64,000 nucleotides of DNA from Bacteroides sp. (GTDB lineage Bacteria; Bacteroidota; Bacteroidia; Bacteroidales; Bacteroidaceae): the NCBI RefSeq assembly GCF_030151085.1, contig NZ_JASLER010000056.1:288695-352694 (forward strand). Reading direction: 5' to 3'. The position numbers and the translations under genes were made by a program. This document shows positions 55,052 through 63,488 of this stretch, one piece after another. Position 1 is the stretch's first letter. Each line of letters opens with the position of its first letter. A model generated the notes under the pieces. It worked only from the letters and a program-made list of their open reading frames with translations, was not told the DNA's origin and made no database searches.

Positions 55052-57052
55052 TTAAATTTCATAATTATATTTATCAGGTAATAAGAATGTTACTTGACAT
55101 CCAGTTTCTCCACTTGGTAAAGATATATTATGTATGGAAACGTCAATAGCTTCTTTGTTTTTCATATTCAGAATCTGGATAGTCTGCATAATAACTTTCA
55201 TACCAGTACCGGTACCTCGATGCGAACTATTCGGACGATATCCTCCACCATTATCTGTTATCCTAATGCAGGTACTATTTTCTTGACGAGATACCGTTAT
55301 CCATAAATTCCGTTCCCCTTCTTTGTCTCTCAAAGCATGCTTCACTGCGTTTTCAACAGGAATTTGTATTAACATGGAGGGTAATAGTGTCCTGTCAGGA
55401 TAAACATTCTCTCCTATCTCGATCACTAAATAGAAAGCTGAACCTAGTGAACGGCGCTCCAAATCAATATAAGTCTTTACAAAATCCAGTTCTTCGGTAA
55501 GCGTGACACACAGTTGTTCCGCTAGTTCCAGATTGCGACGCATCAGTTTAACCAAAGATGACAGTTCGTACTGCTCCTCATTTTTTCGCCCCGCCATTTC
55601 TTGATTGAGAACATTAAATATAAAATGAGGAGACAGACGGTTACGGATATTCTCCAAACGAAGTGTTGAAACAGTACGCCGATTCTTGGCAAGCAGCAAA
55701 GCACGTTTCTTCTTACTATACATATAAACAAAGACAACAGTCAGAAAAGTTATAATAAAAAGCGCAATCCATAGTGTCCTGGTTTGTTGTAGTTCAAGCA
55801 CTTCATTTTCTTTCTTTTGGATAAAAACATTCTGTGCCATCACTGTGGAGTCTTGTTGGTAGCGCAAAGCAAGATCGGCAGTTCGCATTTTAACACGCTC
55901 ATTACGAATGGAGTCATCCAGTTGATTATTCTCTTTCATATAGAAATAAGCTTGCTTATAATCACCCGCCTCTTCATGGAATTGTTGAAGGTATTTATTA
56001 CGGATATGCACCATATCAGGATCAATATCCCGAGGAGTAACGCTCTTTGCCAGTAAACGACGTGCTTTGGAAAGGTCTTTTTGTAACAAAGCCAGCTCTA
56101 TATTTTGTGTATCAATGTAATATAAGGCAGTGGTCACTCCCATTTCTTCGAAGAAAAGTTTGCATTTATCAATACATTGGGCGGCAGAATCCCCTTCATT
56201 CGACTGGAGATAACAATCTGCCAAATTCAGTCTGCTCAGATTCTGTTCAAAGCTCATATCAGGGTATCCTTTTGTTAAGTCGAGCACTTTTTTAAAGTAC
56301 CCCATTGCCGCCTGATAATCTTCGCGATAATAGTAAGAAGTTCCCCTATTGTTCAAATAAATATATTTCTCGTATGGCAGCATTTCTGCAAAACTCTTAG
56401 CAGCAAGATTGTAGTAATAATCACATTGCTCAAAATCACGCATAGTGACATAGATTTGTGCCAGCCCGTAATAAATAGGAGGTTTCTTTGCCGAGGTCAG
56501 ATTCAGAGAATCGCATAGCAATAATGCCCTTCGATACCAAGCAGCTCCCACATCCAGTTTTCCCAGTCGATTATTGGCATCAGCCAGATTCATCAGAATA
56601 TCCGGTACAACTTCCATATTTGTACCCTGCATCCTTTGCTCGTATGCTTTCCTGAAATTAACTTCCGCAGAATCCAAATATCCGGTCCGCGCAAATATAT
56701 TTCCTTTCATATTGAAACATTCCGACGTCAAATCGGCATCTCGTTCTGACGCAGGTTGTTTCTTTATAAAATTTTCTATCTGGCGGATAACAATCCTTGC
56801 CGAATCTAGTTCCGAGGTAATCAGATAGGTTTTCAAAGTCATAGACAAGTAGCGATACTTCACCAGACTATCTTTTACTTCTTTCACTTTTTGAAAAGCC
56901 TCTGCCCTCACCTTGCGGGGAGCAAGGGCAACTGAATCACCATTCGCACGGTAGAAAGCTTCGAAAGCTTGAGCTTCGGATATATCCGTTTCTCTCTTCT
57001 GACAATAGGTGCAGGTAATCAGAATTATAAGAACAATTGCTATCTTTTTCAT
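55052..57052 (-). CDS. TPR-containing sensor histidine kinase (LytS/YehU-type)
   Basis: 666 residues. Lipoprotein-like N-terminus (ITCTYCQKRE), tetratricopeptide repeats (about 90-370; DSAEVNFRKAYEQRM, YQAAMGYFKKVLDLTKG), a membrane segment (TLWIALFIITFLTVVFVYMY, about 420-440), then a His_kinase domain with phosphoacceptor His in SPHFIFNVLNQE and ATPase motifs PVENAVKHAL, ITDNGGGY, GTGTGMK. The signal is sensed by the periplasmic TPR part and passed to the LytTR regulator. Its ATG overlaps the stop of the upstream DNA-binding gene (ATGA), so the two are translationally coupled. Confidence 0.93.
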   Translation of the reverse strand: MKKIAIVLIILITCTYCQKRETDISEAQAFEAFYRANGDSVALAPRKVRAEAFQKVKEVKDSLVKYRYLSMTLKTYLITSELDSARIVIRQIENFIKKQPASERDADLTSECFNMKGNIFARTGYLDSAEVNFRKAYEQRMQGTNMEVVPDILMNLADANNRLGKLDVGAAWYRRALLLCDSLNLTSAKKPPIYYGLAQIYVTMRDFEQCDYYYNLAAKSFAEMLPYEKYIYLNNRGTSYYYREDYQAAMGYFKKVLDLTKGYPDMSFEQNLSRLNLADCYLQSNEGDSAAQCIDKCKLFFEEMGVTTALYYIDTQNIELALLQKDLSKARRLLAKSVTPRDIDPDMVHIRNKYLQQFHEEAGDYKQAYFYMKENNQLDDSIRNERVKMRTADLALRYQQDSTVMAQNVFIQKKENEVLELQQTRTLWIALFIITFLTVVFVYMYSKKKRALLLAKNRRTVSTLRLENIRNRLSPHFIFNVLNQEMAGRKNEEQYELSSLVKLMRRNLELAEQLCVTLTEELDFVKTYIDLERRSLGSAFYLVIEIGENVYPDRTLLPSMLIQIPVENAVKHALRDKEGERNLWITVSRQENSTCIRITDNGGGYRPNSSHRGTGTGMKVIMQTIQILNMKNKEAIDVSIHNISLPSGETGCQVTFLLPDKYNYEI

Positions 57053-57657
57053 ATCCCGCTTCCTTTCAAATAAACTACTGTCCGTCCACTGCCATATTTG
57101 CGTACGACGCCTTCTTCTGCAAATTTATTCAGGTCAGCTACAGCTTGCTGTTTGGTTTTTCCGGTCAATACTTCATAATCTGCGCGAGTTATGCAACCAT
57201 ATTTATCTAAATGTTGTTGCAACCGTTTACGTCTTTCCTCTACAGACAAGGAAGAATGGGATATATACGGAGATGCCTTTCTTTCTAATGCCATCGTAAC
57301 AAAGCGTTTACGTAGCTTACTGCTTATGCGCAGATTCATATTTTGAAACTTTATGGAAGGAGAACGTATATCTTTAGGATCTTGCACATAATGGTCACAT
57401 TTCAAAGACACGGAAAAGAAACCCAGTTCGCCTACCTCTACAATCCAACCATCTTCCAACCAACGTTGCAACTCGTCTGTGATGGCTTGCAGGGTTCCGT
57501 CCAGTATAGCCTGACTGAAACCTGTAGCATTATGTACTATCTCAAAAAACTTATCCGCAGTGATCGTTCCCTTAGGCAAGATACGGGCATGCAGTTTCTT
57601 TTTGTCTTCTTCGCCCGAAGGATCGGGCGTTTGGTATAAATCATAGTATGCACTCAT
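57049..57657 (-). CDS. HU-like DNA-binding protein fused to a winged-helix-like C-terminus
   Basis: 202 residues. Residues about 1-125 are an HU/IHF-like domain of the long Bacteroidetes type (LHARILPKGTITADKFFEIV, ELGFFSVSLKCDHYV, and SSKLRKRF). A charged linker follows (about 130-145). Residues about 145-200 (LDKYGCITRADYEVLTGKTKQQAVADLNKFAEEG) look like a winged-helix domain with wing GSGRTVVYLKG. It is the first gene of the kinase/response-regulator operon. Its leader contains a 34-bp inverted repeat, a plausible autoregulatory target. Confidence 0.88.
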   Translation of the reverse strand: MSAYYDLYQTPDPSGEEDKKKLHARILPKGTITADKFFEIVHNATGFSQAILDGTLQAITDELQRWLEDGWIVEVGELGFFSVSLKCDHYVQDPKDIRSPSIKFQNMNLRISSKLRKRFVTMALERKASPYISHSSLSVEERRKRLQQHLDKYGCITRADYEVLTGKTKQQAVADLNKFAEEGVVRKYGSGRTVVYLKGSGI

Positions 57658-57728
57658 GGATATTTAAGGTATATAGTGGCAATATTAAGTTAATAACTTG
57701 GGACTTATAAATAGTAAAGTAGGACTTT

Positions 57729-57824
57729 TACTTCGTATAACAGTTGTCTACTTTTCGTATGACGTATGTCTTATTTTCGTATGACATATATCATACGAAA
57801 AGTAGACAATTGTTATACGAAGTA
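57729..57824. repeat. 34-bp inverted repeat built from an iterated motif
   Basis: Arms 57729-57762 and 57791-57824 match in inverted orientation at 33 of 34 positions, with a 28-base spacer. The motif TTTTCGTATGA occurs at 57752, again directly repeated at 57774, and inverted at 57791-57801. The outer arm parts (ACTTCGTATAAC) are a variant, giving about five copies of a TTCGTATRAC unit. It lies just downstream of the predicted start of the HU-kinase-regulator transcript. Confidence 0.85.
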
Positions 57825-57834
57825 TTATCGCTGA

Positions 57835-57842
57835 CAAAGGTA
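57835..57842 (-). promoter_or_regulatory. -7 box of the HU-kinase-LytTR operon
   Basis: The minus strand reads TACCTTTG. Transcription from it would start at the edge of the inverted repeat, leaving a leader of about 170 bases. Confidence 0.55.
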
Positions 57843-58029
57843 GTTAAATTCAGGGAATTAGGGAATAAAAGTGGGGGAAATAGAACCAAAAGTTTATAAT
57901 TCGTTCCTAATTTATTTATGGAAGTTAAATTCAGCAGAATAGTTCGCTATTTCAGCCCAATAACACATAAATACAGTTCTATAGCAATTTATTAGAATTA
58001 GTATATTTCTTTTTTACAGGAAAATAACT

Positions 58030-58037
58030 TATTTTTG
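58030..58037 (+). promoter_or_regulatory. -7 box of the M48/TIR operon
   Basis: TATTTTTG 60 bases before the M48 gene, with TTTC about 20 bases upstream as a weak -33 element. Confidence 0.55.
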
Positions 58038-58097
58038 TAGGAATGATTATTACTCCCGGCTTTTTCTTTTGATTAACAACTACTAATACTTATAGAA

Positions 58098-58979
58098 ATG
58101 ATACGACCTATCGAATACATCCATCCCGAAGATGAAGCTGCCAGAAGAAATATGGAAGCTATTCCCGGTTTTGCTGCAGCAATGAAACTGTTCATGCGCT
58201 ACTACAGTGAGCAATTATTTCACGGGCTTAATATGGCCAATAAAATCAGGCTTTCGTCCAAACAATTGCCTAAAATTTATGAGAAACTCCCTCCTATTTG
58301 CAAAAAGCTAAGTATTAAAGAGCCGGAGTTTTATCTGGAAATGAGCCCTTTCCCTAATGCATACGCTATGGGAGATACACGCACTATGATAACAGTCACT
58401 TCCGGATTATTAGAATATCTTACAGATGAAGAAGTTTCTGCCGTTATTGCACATGAATGCGGACATATTGCCTGCCGCCACATGCTGTATTACACTATGG
58501 CGCAACTACTTCTTCAAAACATCAACAATATGGGGCTTTTGGGAGATGCCATCACGCCCATATTCTGGGCATTGCAGTATTGGAGCAGAAGAAGTGAGCT
58601 ATCGGCAGATAGAGCCGGAGCTGTAGCTCTTGGCAGTATCGAAAGAATGGTAGAAGTACAAATTCGTTTGGCTGGTGGTCCTGCAAGCATTACAAAAGAC
58701 GTAAATATTGACGAATTTGTAAAACAGGCAGATTATTACGATACTTTGCAAGATAATAATTGGGATAAATTCCTTCAGAATTGGTCTATCCTAGAATCCA
58801 GTCACCCTTATGCCGCCATTCGGGTAAGAGAGATTTTAAAATGGGGGAAAACCGAACAATGGCACAGAATAAAAGATATTGTTCAGTTGGAAGAAAAAGG
58901 ATTGATCTGTCCTAATTGCAACAAAGCAGTAGAAGAATCATGGATCTATTGCAAAGAGTGCGGGTATAAATTGAAATAA
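58098..58979 (+). CDS. M48-family metallopeptidase with C-terminal zinc ribbon
   Basis: 293 residues, no signal peptide. M48 peptidase domain (about 60-230) with zinc motif HECGH (His119, Glu120, His123) and the downstream third-ligand region RSELSADRAG (about 165-175). The C-terminus is a four-Cys zinc ribbon (CPNCNKAVEESWIYCKECG). A hydrophobic stretch (MLYYTMAQLLLQNINNMGLLG) follows the active site but clear transmembrane spans are lacking, unlike HtpX. It begins a run of closely spaced plus-strand genes. Substrate unknown; a role in activating neighbours by proteolysis is speculative. Confidence 0.9.
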   Translation: MIRPIEYIHPEDEAARRNMEAIPGFAAAMKLFMRYYSEQLFHGLNMANKIRLSSKQLPKIYEKLPPICKKLSIKEPEFYLEMSPFPNAYAMGDTRTMITVTSGLLEYLTDEEVSAVIAHECGHIACRHMLYYTMAQLLLQNINNMGLLGDAITPIFWALQYWSRRSELSADRAGAVALGSIERMVEVQIRLAGGPASITKDVNIDEFVKQADYYDTLQDNNWDKFLQNWSILESSHPYAAIRVREILKWGKTEQWHRIKDIVQLEEKGLICPNCNKAVEESWIYCKECGYKLK

Positions 58980-59006
58980 GTATAATCCTAAATAAATAGA
59001 ACAAGT

Positions 59007-59264
59007 ATGTTTTTCGATGAAAATGGAATGTTACGTTTAGACGAAGCGGTTGCAGAGCGACCCACATTCAAAAAAATTATGGAAGACCAAGTAGTAACAG
59101 ATGCCGAATTGGAAGAGCAGGCAAACCTAGTAGTATCTATACTGAAACGTATAGAAGAAACATTTCCGCCGGAACAATTGAAACAAGTGGAAGAATTACT
59201 AGCGGAAACCAGTGTTTTGTATGCCGCCAACCAATATAAGGAGTTACAAGAGTTACGTCACTAA
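59007..59264 (+). CDS. Small helical protein of unknown function
   Basis: 85 residues, no signal peptide or membrane segment, Glu-rich and predicted helical (TDAELEEQANLVVSILKRIEETFPPEQLKQVEELLAE). It lies 27 bases after the M48 gene and 16 bases before the zinc-ribbon gene, so it is co-transcribed. No family recognised. Confidence 0.7.
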   Translation: MFFDENGMLRLDEAVAERPTFKKIMEDQVVTDAELEEQANLVVSILKRIEETFPPEQLKQVEELLAETSVLYAANQYKELQELRH

Positions 59265-59280
59265 TTAATTGTTTATCATC

Positions 59281-59790
59281 ATGGGAACATTTAAATCTAC
59301 CAAGACATTTTTCGCATCGCCGGCATTAATACCGACTATCGCACAAGATATCAGTACCATTTTCTCCAATGAAGGCTATCAGGTACAATCGGACAATCTG
59401 CTAAGCGGCGGATATGATATATCCATTACCAAAGGCGGAGTATTCAAAGCTGTATTAGGCATGAAAACTGCTTTAAAAGTAGAGATCCTGCCCAGCGGGA
59501 ATTACATTCAGATTAATGCCGGTATCGGAATCTTTGGCCAGCAAGCTATTCCTGCCGTCATATCCATGTTTTTCTTCTGGCCGGTACTTATTACACAAAT
59601 ATCAGGCATGATCTCACAGGCTAAAATGGATGATCGGGTAATGGAAATAGCCGGTGATACAATTGCACGTGAAAGTTATCAGAATGGTGGTAATTCGGGT
59701 GGAAAAGCAAAAGGCAAATTCTGTACAAAATGCGGGAAGGAGAATGTGGCGGATGCGGTATTTTGCTGTGGATGCGGGAATAAGCTGTAA
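59281..59790 (+). CDS. Zinc-ribbon protein of unknown function
   Basis: 169 residues from MGTFKST. The N-terminal part is alpha/beta (TIAQDISTIFSNEGYQVQSD, GGYDISITKGG), a hydrophobic segment at about 95-120 (AIPAVISMFFFWPVLITQISGMI) may be membrane-inserted, and the C-terminus is a zinc ribbon (FCTKCGKENVADAVFCCGCGNKL). The ribbon resembles that of the M48 protein two genes upstream. The gene ends 6 bases before the first TIR gene. No family was recognised. Confidence 0.75.
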   Translation: MGTFKSTKTFFASPALIPTIAQDISTIFSNEGYQVQSDNLLSGGYDISITKGGVFKAVLGMKTALKVEILPSGNYIQINAGIGIFGQQAIPAVISMFFFWPVLITQISGMISQAKMDDRVMEIAGDTIARESYQNGGNSGGKAKGKFCTKCGKENVADAVFCCGCGNKL

Positions 59791-59796
59791 ATTGAA

Positions 59797-60939
59797 ATGA
59801 AACAAGATTACGAATATTATGCCTTTATCAGCTATAGTTGGGATGATAAGAAATGGGCTAAATGGCTTCAACGAAAATTAGAATCCTATCGCCTTCCAAG
59901 TATAGTAAGAAAGCAGTATCCTGATATTCCTAAGAAACTCAAGATATTCAGGGATGGGACGGATATACGTATAGGTACTTCCCTACAACAGATTCTTCAT
60001 GAGGAACTGGAAAAGTCGAAGTATCTGATTGTCGTATGTTCGCCTCATTCTGCTCAATCCGATTGGGTAGGTAAAGAAATTGAAGAGTTTATTGCAATGG
60101 GCAAAAAGGAACAGATAATCTTGTTTATTATTGATGGTATTCCTTACAGTAATCATATCCAAACAGAATGTTGCCATTCTGTAATCAAAAAACATTTTCC
60201 AGAAATTCTGGGAGCTAATATACATGAAGAGGGAAATGAAAATGTACTAATAAAACGAGAGAAAGCATTTATCAGAGTAATAGCTGGGATGCTAAATCTG
60301 AGTTTTGATAGTCTTTGGAACCGATACCGTCGTAACTTCATACAAAAAGTAATTTCATATGGTATTCTTGCTCTTAGTCTTATTTTTGCACTGGTGTTGA
60401 TATGGTTCATTAATCAACCATTTGATGCACAGGTAAAAGTATATGAAACAACTGACCATAATGCAAACCTACCGTTCGAAGGTGGCAATATTACTCTTAT
60501 TATTGAAAAAGAAACTATTATGCATTCTATCACTGATTATAAACAAACTGTATATTTCAATAATATTGCTGGTAAATATAGGAAACATAATTACCACATT
60601 CTTTTTACAATGCCTGGATATGAAAATATAGATACAGTAATGCAATTACTTCCTAATATGAATATAAATATTAGAAGAAATAATGCATATAGTAAAGTAA
60701 GAGGCTATATAAAGAATCTAAAAACAGACAAAGTTCTTGAAGATGTAACGGTATACATTGAAAATCAGACAACAAAAACAAACAAAAATGGCTATTTTGA
60801 ATTATGTATTCCAGTTGCCTTACAAAAAAGGAGATATAAAACTATTCTAAAATGGAAAAACAAGACATACCAAATTCCAAGAGATACATATCCGACATTG
60901 AATGATGAAATAAGAATAAACACCTTATATATTGAATAG
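59797..60939 (+). CDS. TIR-domain protein with membrane segment and periplasmic beta domains
   Basis: 380 residues. TIR domain at about 6-165: YAFISYSWDD, KIFRDGTDIRIGTSLQQIL, YLIVVCSPHSAQSDWVGKEIEEF. Glu94 in WVGKE is in the position of the catalytic Glu of NAD-cleaving TIR domains. A membrane segment follows (about 184-206). The remaining ~170 residues are beta-rich and end in a carboxypeptidase-regulatory-like module (VRGYIKNLKTDKVLEDVTVYI, NKNGYFELCI). With the TIR domain in the cytosol the C-terminus would be periplasmic. It is 2 bases from the exported TPR gene, which carries a similar beta module. Confidence 0.9.
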   Translation: MKQDYEYYAFISYSWDDKKWAKWLQRKLESYRLPSIVRKQYPDIPKKLKIFRDGTDIRIGTSLQQILHEELEKSKYLIVVCSPHSAQSDWVGKEIEEFIAMGKKEQIILFIIDGIPYSNHIQTECCHSVIKKHFPEILGANIHEEGNENVLIKREKAFIRVIAGMLNLSFDSLWNRYRRNFIQKVISYGILALSLIFALVLIWFINQPFDAQVKVYETTDHNANLPFEGGNITLIIEKETIMHSITDYKQTVYFNNIAGKYRKHNYHILFTMPGYENIDTVMQLLPNMNINIRRNNAYSKVRGYIKNLKTDKVLEDVTVYIENQTTKTNKNGYFELCIPVALQKRRYKTILKWKNKTYQIPRDTYPTLNDEIRINTLYIE

Positions 60940-60941
60940 TT

Positions 60942-63488
60942 ATGCACAGAATAATTTGCTTAAATTTATTAATATCATTTTCTCTAAGTTTATTTGCTCA
61001 GTATCAGCAAGAAGCCGTTAGACAACATGGATTTGTACGTACTATTACTTATAGTAAACAGCATAAAAATCAACCTATTAAAGGAGTAAGGATTAAAGCA
61101 GAAGTAGAGACAGAAAGTGATGAAAACGGTAATTTTCTTTTAAGTATCGCCTATAACAAAAATAATACATTTACATTCGACTATATAATAAAAACAGGAT
61201 ACACACTTGTCGCCCCTCAACTTCAAAGTGCAATTCCTTTAAATAGCAAAACAAAAACAGAAATCATCTTGGCCAGGAATGAAGATTTGTATGAAGAACG
61301 ACTACGGATAGAAGAAACAATTCGAAATCAGAAACAAAAAGAAATTAATGAGTATCTTAAAACGATTCATCAGAAAGATTCAATTCTATCACAATTGATA
61401 GATAAGAATAAGCATTACCGAATTTTACTAAATGAACGTGATAGTATTTATACTGCATACCTAAAATTCTCTGCACAATATTACCAATCTGATAAGCTGA
61501 TCCAGAAGGAAGCCGAAGAATTAGCTCGTACAGATTATCAATCTTTAGATTCCATAGAGCTAAAAAGCATTGAACTTCGTAAAGCCGGGAAAGGAAGGGA
61601 ATTAGTAGAATTAAACAAAATATTCTTACCACAATATGAAGATAAAATTATAAATAAGATTACGGACAACATTAATCTTTTGGAAGGGAATATTAACACT
61701 TTAGAAATTGCATTACAAAAAGAAAAAACAAAATTCAAAAGACAAAAGGAGTATCGCAATTTTCTGATTAAACGCTACAAAAATATTGCAGACGGTTTTG
61801 CATTACAATATATTAACGATTCTGTTACCACTTATCTAAAAAAACGAGTAATTTTAGACCCCGATAATTATGATTATTCCATAAGCTATGCTGATTGGTT
61901 GTGCAATAACACTTCTAATTTTAAGGAAGCTATAAATACATATACATGTTTATTAACAAAAACAAAACTAGTTACAGAGCATTTAAGTAAACAACACATC
62001 ATAGAACTTTATGATAAGCTAGCATATTGCTACTACTTAGACAAAAATAATTCAACATCTTTATCTTATTACAATAAAGTATTACATGAATTGAAAAGTA
62101 ACTCTACATTACCTTATATAAATATCATTATTACCTATAGTAATATTGGAAATGTTTTGCACAGCAGTGGAGACTATACAAAAGCGCTGGAATACTTTGA
62201 TAAAGCTTCAGAAATATCAGAGAATATTCTTAAAAAAAAGATTCAAGAAAAAGAATATCAATACACTCCACAACAAAATGCAAAGCTATCAATCATTGAA
62301 AATAAGCAAATCATTGAAATGAAACACAATGAAAATAACAGAATATTTACAGGTAGTAATATAAGTGCCGTCTATTTTAAGCAAGCACTAAAAGACTCTA
62401 TACACTTATATAAAGTATGGGGCAATCAAGAAATAAAAATTGATAGCATAAGAGTTACTGATAACAACTTGAAAATTGCAAATATTTGCGGAATTTTAGC
62501 ATCAATTTATCAGTTACAGGAAAGAGAGGTATTAGATCTGTATAAGTATGTATTAACAATAAAAAAAAGATATTTAGGTACTGATCATCTTGATATAGCC
62601 ATTTTATTGGATAATATAGGAAAAGAACTTTATACATTAAAAAAATATGATGAAGCTTTACAATATTACACTGAATCTTTACAAATAAAAAAGAAAAAAT
62701 TAGGAACTTTCCATTCCAATATCGCAGCAACATATGATGACATAGGTTCAGTTTATTCTATGCAAGGGAACTATACAGAAGCGCTGAAGAACTATTCAAT
62801 GGCATTAAAAATACGCGAGAACTTTTTAGATACTATGAATATAGAAAATGCTTTTACATATAATGATATAGGAAATATTTATTATAAAAACAACAACATT
62901 ATAGATGCTATAGAGTATTACAAAAAGTCAATACAAATTTGTAGTTCCAAATTGAAAAACAACCCTAATACTATAGCGGTTTATGAAAATATAGCAAATG
63001 CTTATCTCAAGTTAGGAGGATATGAAAAAGCAATAAATTACTATTGTGATGCTCTTGGAACCGTAGGTGATAATTTAAAAGATTCTCCTTTATATACCAT
63101 CACTACAAGCAAAGATTTCTTAAATACTTTAGAGCAAATCAGTAATAAAATAAGGAACAATTCATTCAAACAAATTCCTATACAAGAAAACATAATTTTC
63201 ACTTTAACACTACAAAGAAAAGACAATACAGTTTATGACAACAACATATATTATATACTCAAATATAAAGATTGGGATTGTGAAAGTGAGAATAGTTTAT
63301 TCCCCTATATAGCTACCACCACTGACGAATTTCAGGATATACTTTTAATGTTAAATGGGGAAATTATTGAAAATTTGCCAAATGATAAAAATATAAAGTA
63401 TGGTATTGATATCCGATCTATATCAGAAAACGAAAAGCAACAAATAATAAGCACTTATAGACAACAGAAAAATGATAATAGCCTATAA
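60942..63488 (+). CDS. Exported TPR-repeat protein of the TIR cassette
   Basis: 848 residues with a signal peptide (SFSLSLFAQ). The order is carboxypeptidase-regulatory-like domain (about 28-110; HKNQPIKGVRIKAEVETES, DENGNFLLS); coiled-coil region (about 115-290, rich in Glu/Lys); tetratricopeptide repeats (about 330-440 and 520-745; DEALQYYTESLQIKKKKLG, TEALKNYSMALKIRENFLD); and a C-terminal ~95-residue domain. No catalytic domain is seen, so it is probably a scaffold or sensor in the periplasm. It is very AT-rich, which suggests horizontal acquisition. Flanked by two TIR genes; its stop overlaps the next gene by 17 bases. Confidence 0.88.
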   Translation: MHRIICLNLLISFSLSLFAQYQQEAVRQHGFVRTITYSKQHKNQPIKGVRIKAEVETESDENGNFLLSIAYNKNNTFTFDYIIKTGYTLVAPQLQSAIPLNSKTKTEIILARNEDLYEERLRIEETIRNQKQKEINEYLKTIHQKDSILSQLIDKNKHYRILLNERDSIYTAYLKFSAQYYQSDKLIQKEAEELARTDYQSLDSIELKSIELRKAGKGRELVELNKIFLPQYEDKIINKITDNINLLEGNINTLEIALQKEKTKFKRQKEYRNFLIKRYKNIADGFALQYINDSVTTYLKKRVILDPDNYDYSISYADWLCNNTSNFKEAINTYTCLLTKTKLVTEHLSKQHIIELYDKLAYCYYLDKNNSTSLSYYNKVLHELKSNSTLPYINIIITYSNIGNVLHSSGDYTKALEYFDKASEISENILKKKIQEKEYQYTPQQNAKLSIIENKQIIEMKHNENNRIFTGSNISAVYFKQALKDSIHLYKVWGNQEIKIDSIRVTDNNLKIANICGILASIYQLQEREVLDLYKYVLTIKKRYLGTDHLDIAILLDNIGKELYTLKKYDEALQYYTESLQIKKKKLGTFHSNIAATYDDIGSVYSMQGNYTEALKNYSMALKIRENFLDTMNIENAFTYNDIGNIYYKNNNIIDAIEYYKKSIQICSSKLKNNPNTIAVYENIANAYLKLGGYEKAINYYCDALGTVGDNLKDSPLYTITTSKDFLNTLEQISNKIRNNSFKQIPIQENIIFTLTLQRKDNTVYDNNIYYILKYKDWDCESENSLFPYIATTTDEFQDILLMLNGEIIENLPNDKNIKYGIDIRSISENEKQQIISTYRQQKNDNSL

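Larger units (their letters stand above)
57658..58097. other. Divergent intergenic region with two promoters and a repeat cluster
   Basis: 440 bases between the HU-like and M48 genes. It holds the repeat cluster (57729-57824), a minus-strand TACCTTTG box (57835-57842) and a plus-strand TATTTTTG box (58030-58037). The AT-rich stretch 57845-58020 shows nothing else recognisable. Confidence 0.7.

Noticed and set aside
57729..57824. Possible CRISPR-like repeat array
   Set aside because: The copies are partly inverted, only about 10-14 bases long and unevenly spaced, with no cas genes nearby.
59797..60939. TIR protein as a WD40-type TIR fusion
   Set aside because: The TIR domain resembles that group, but the C-terminus is a short beta module without WD40 repeats.
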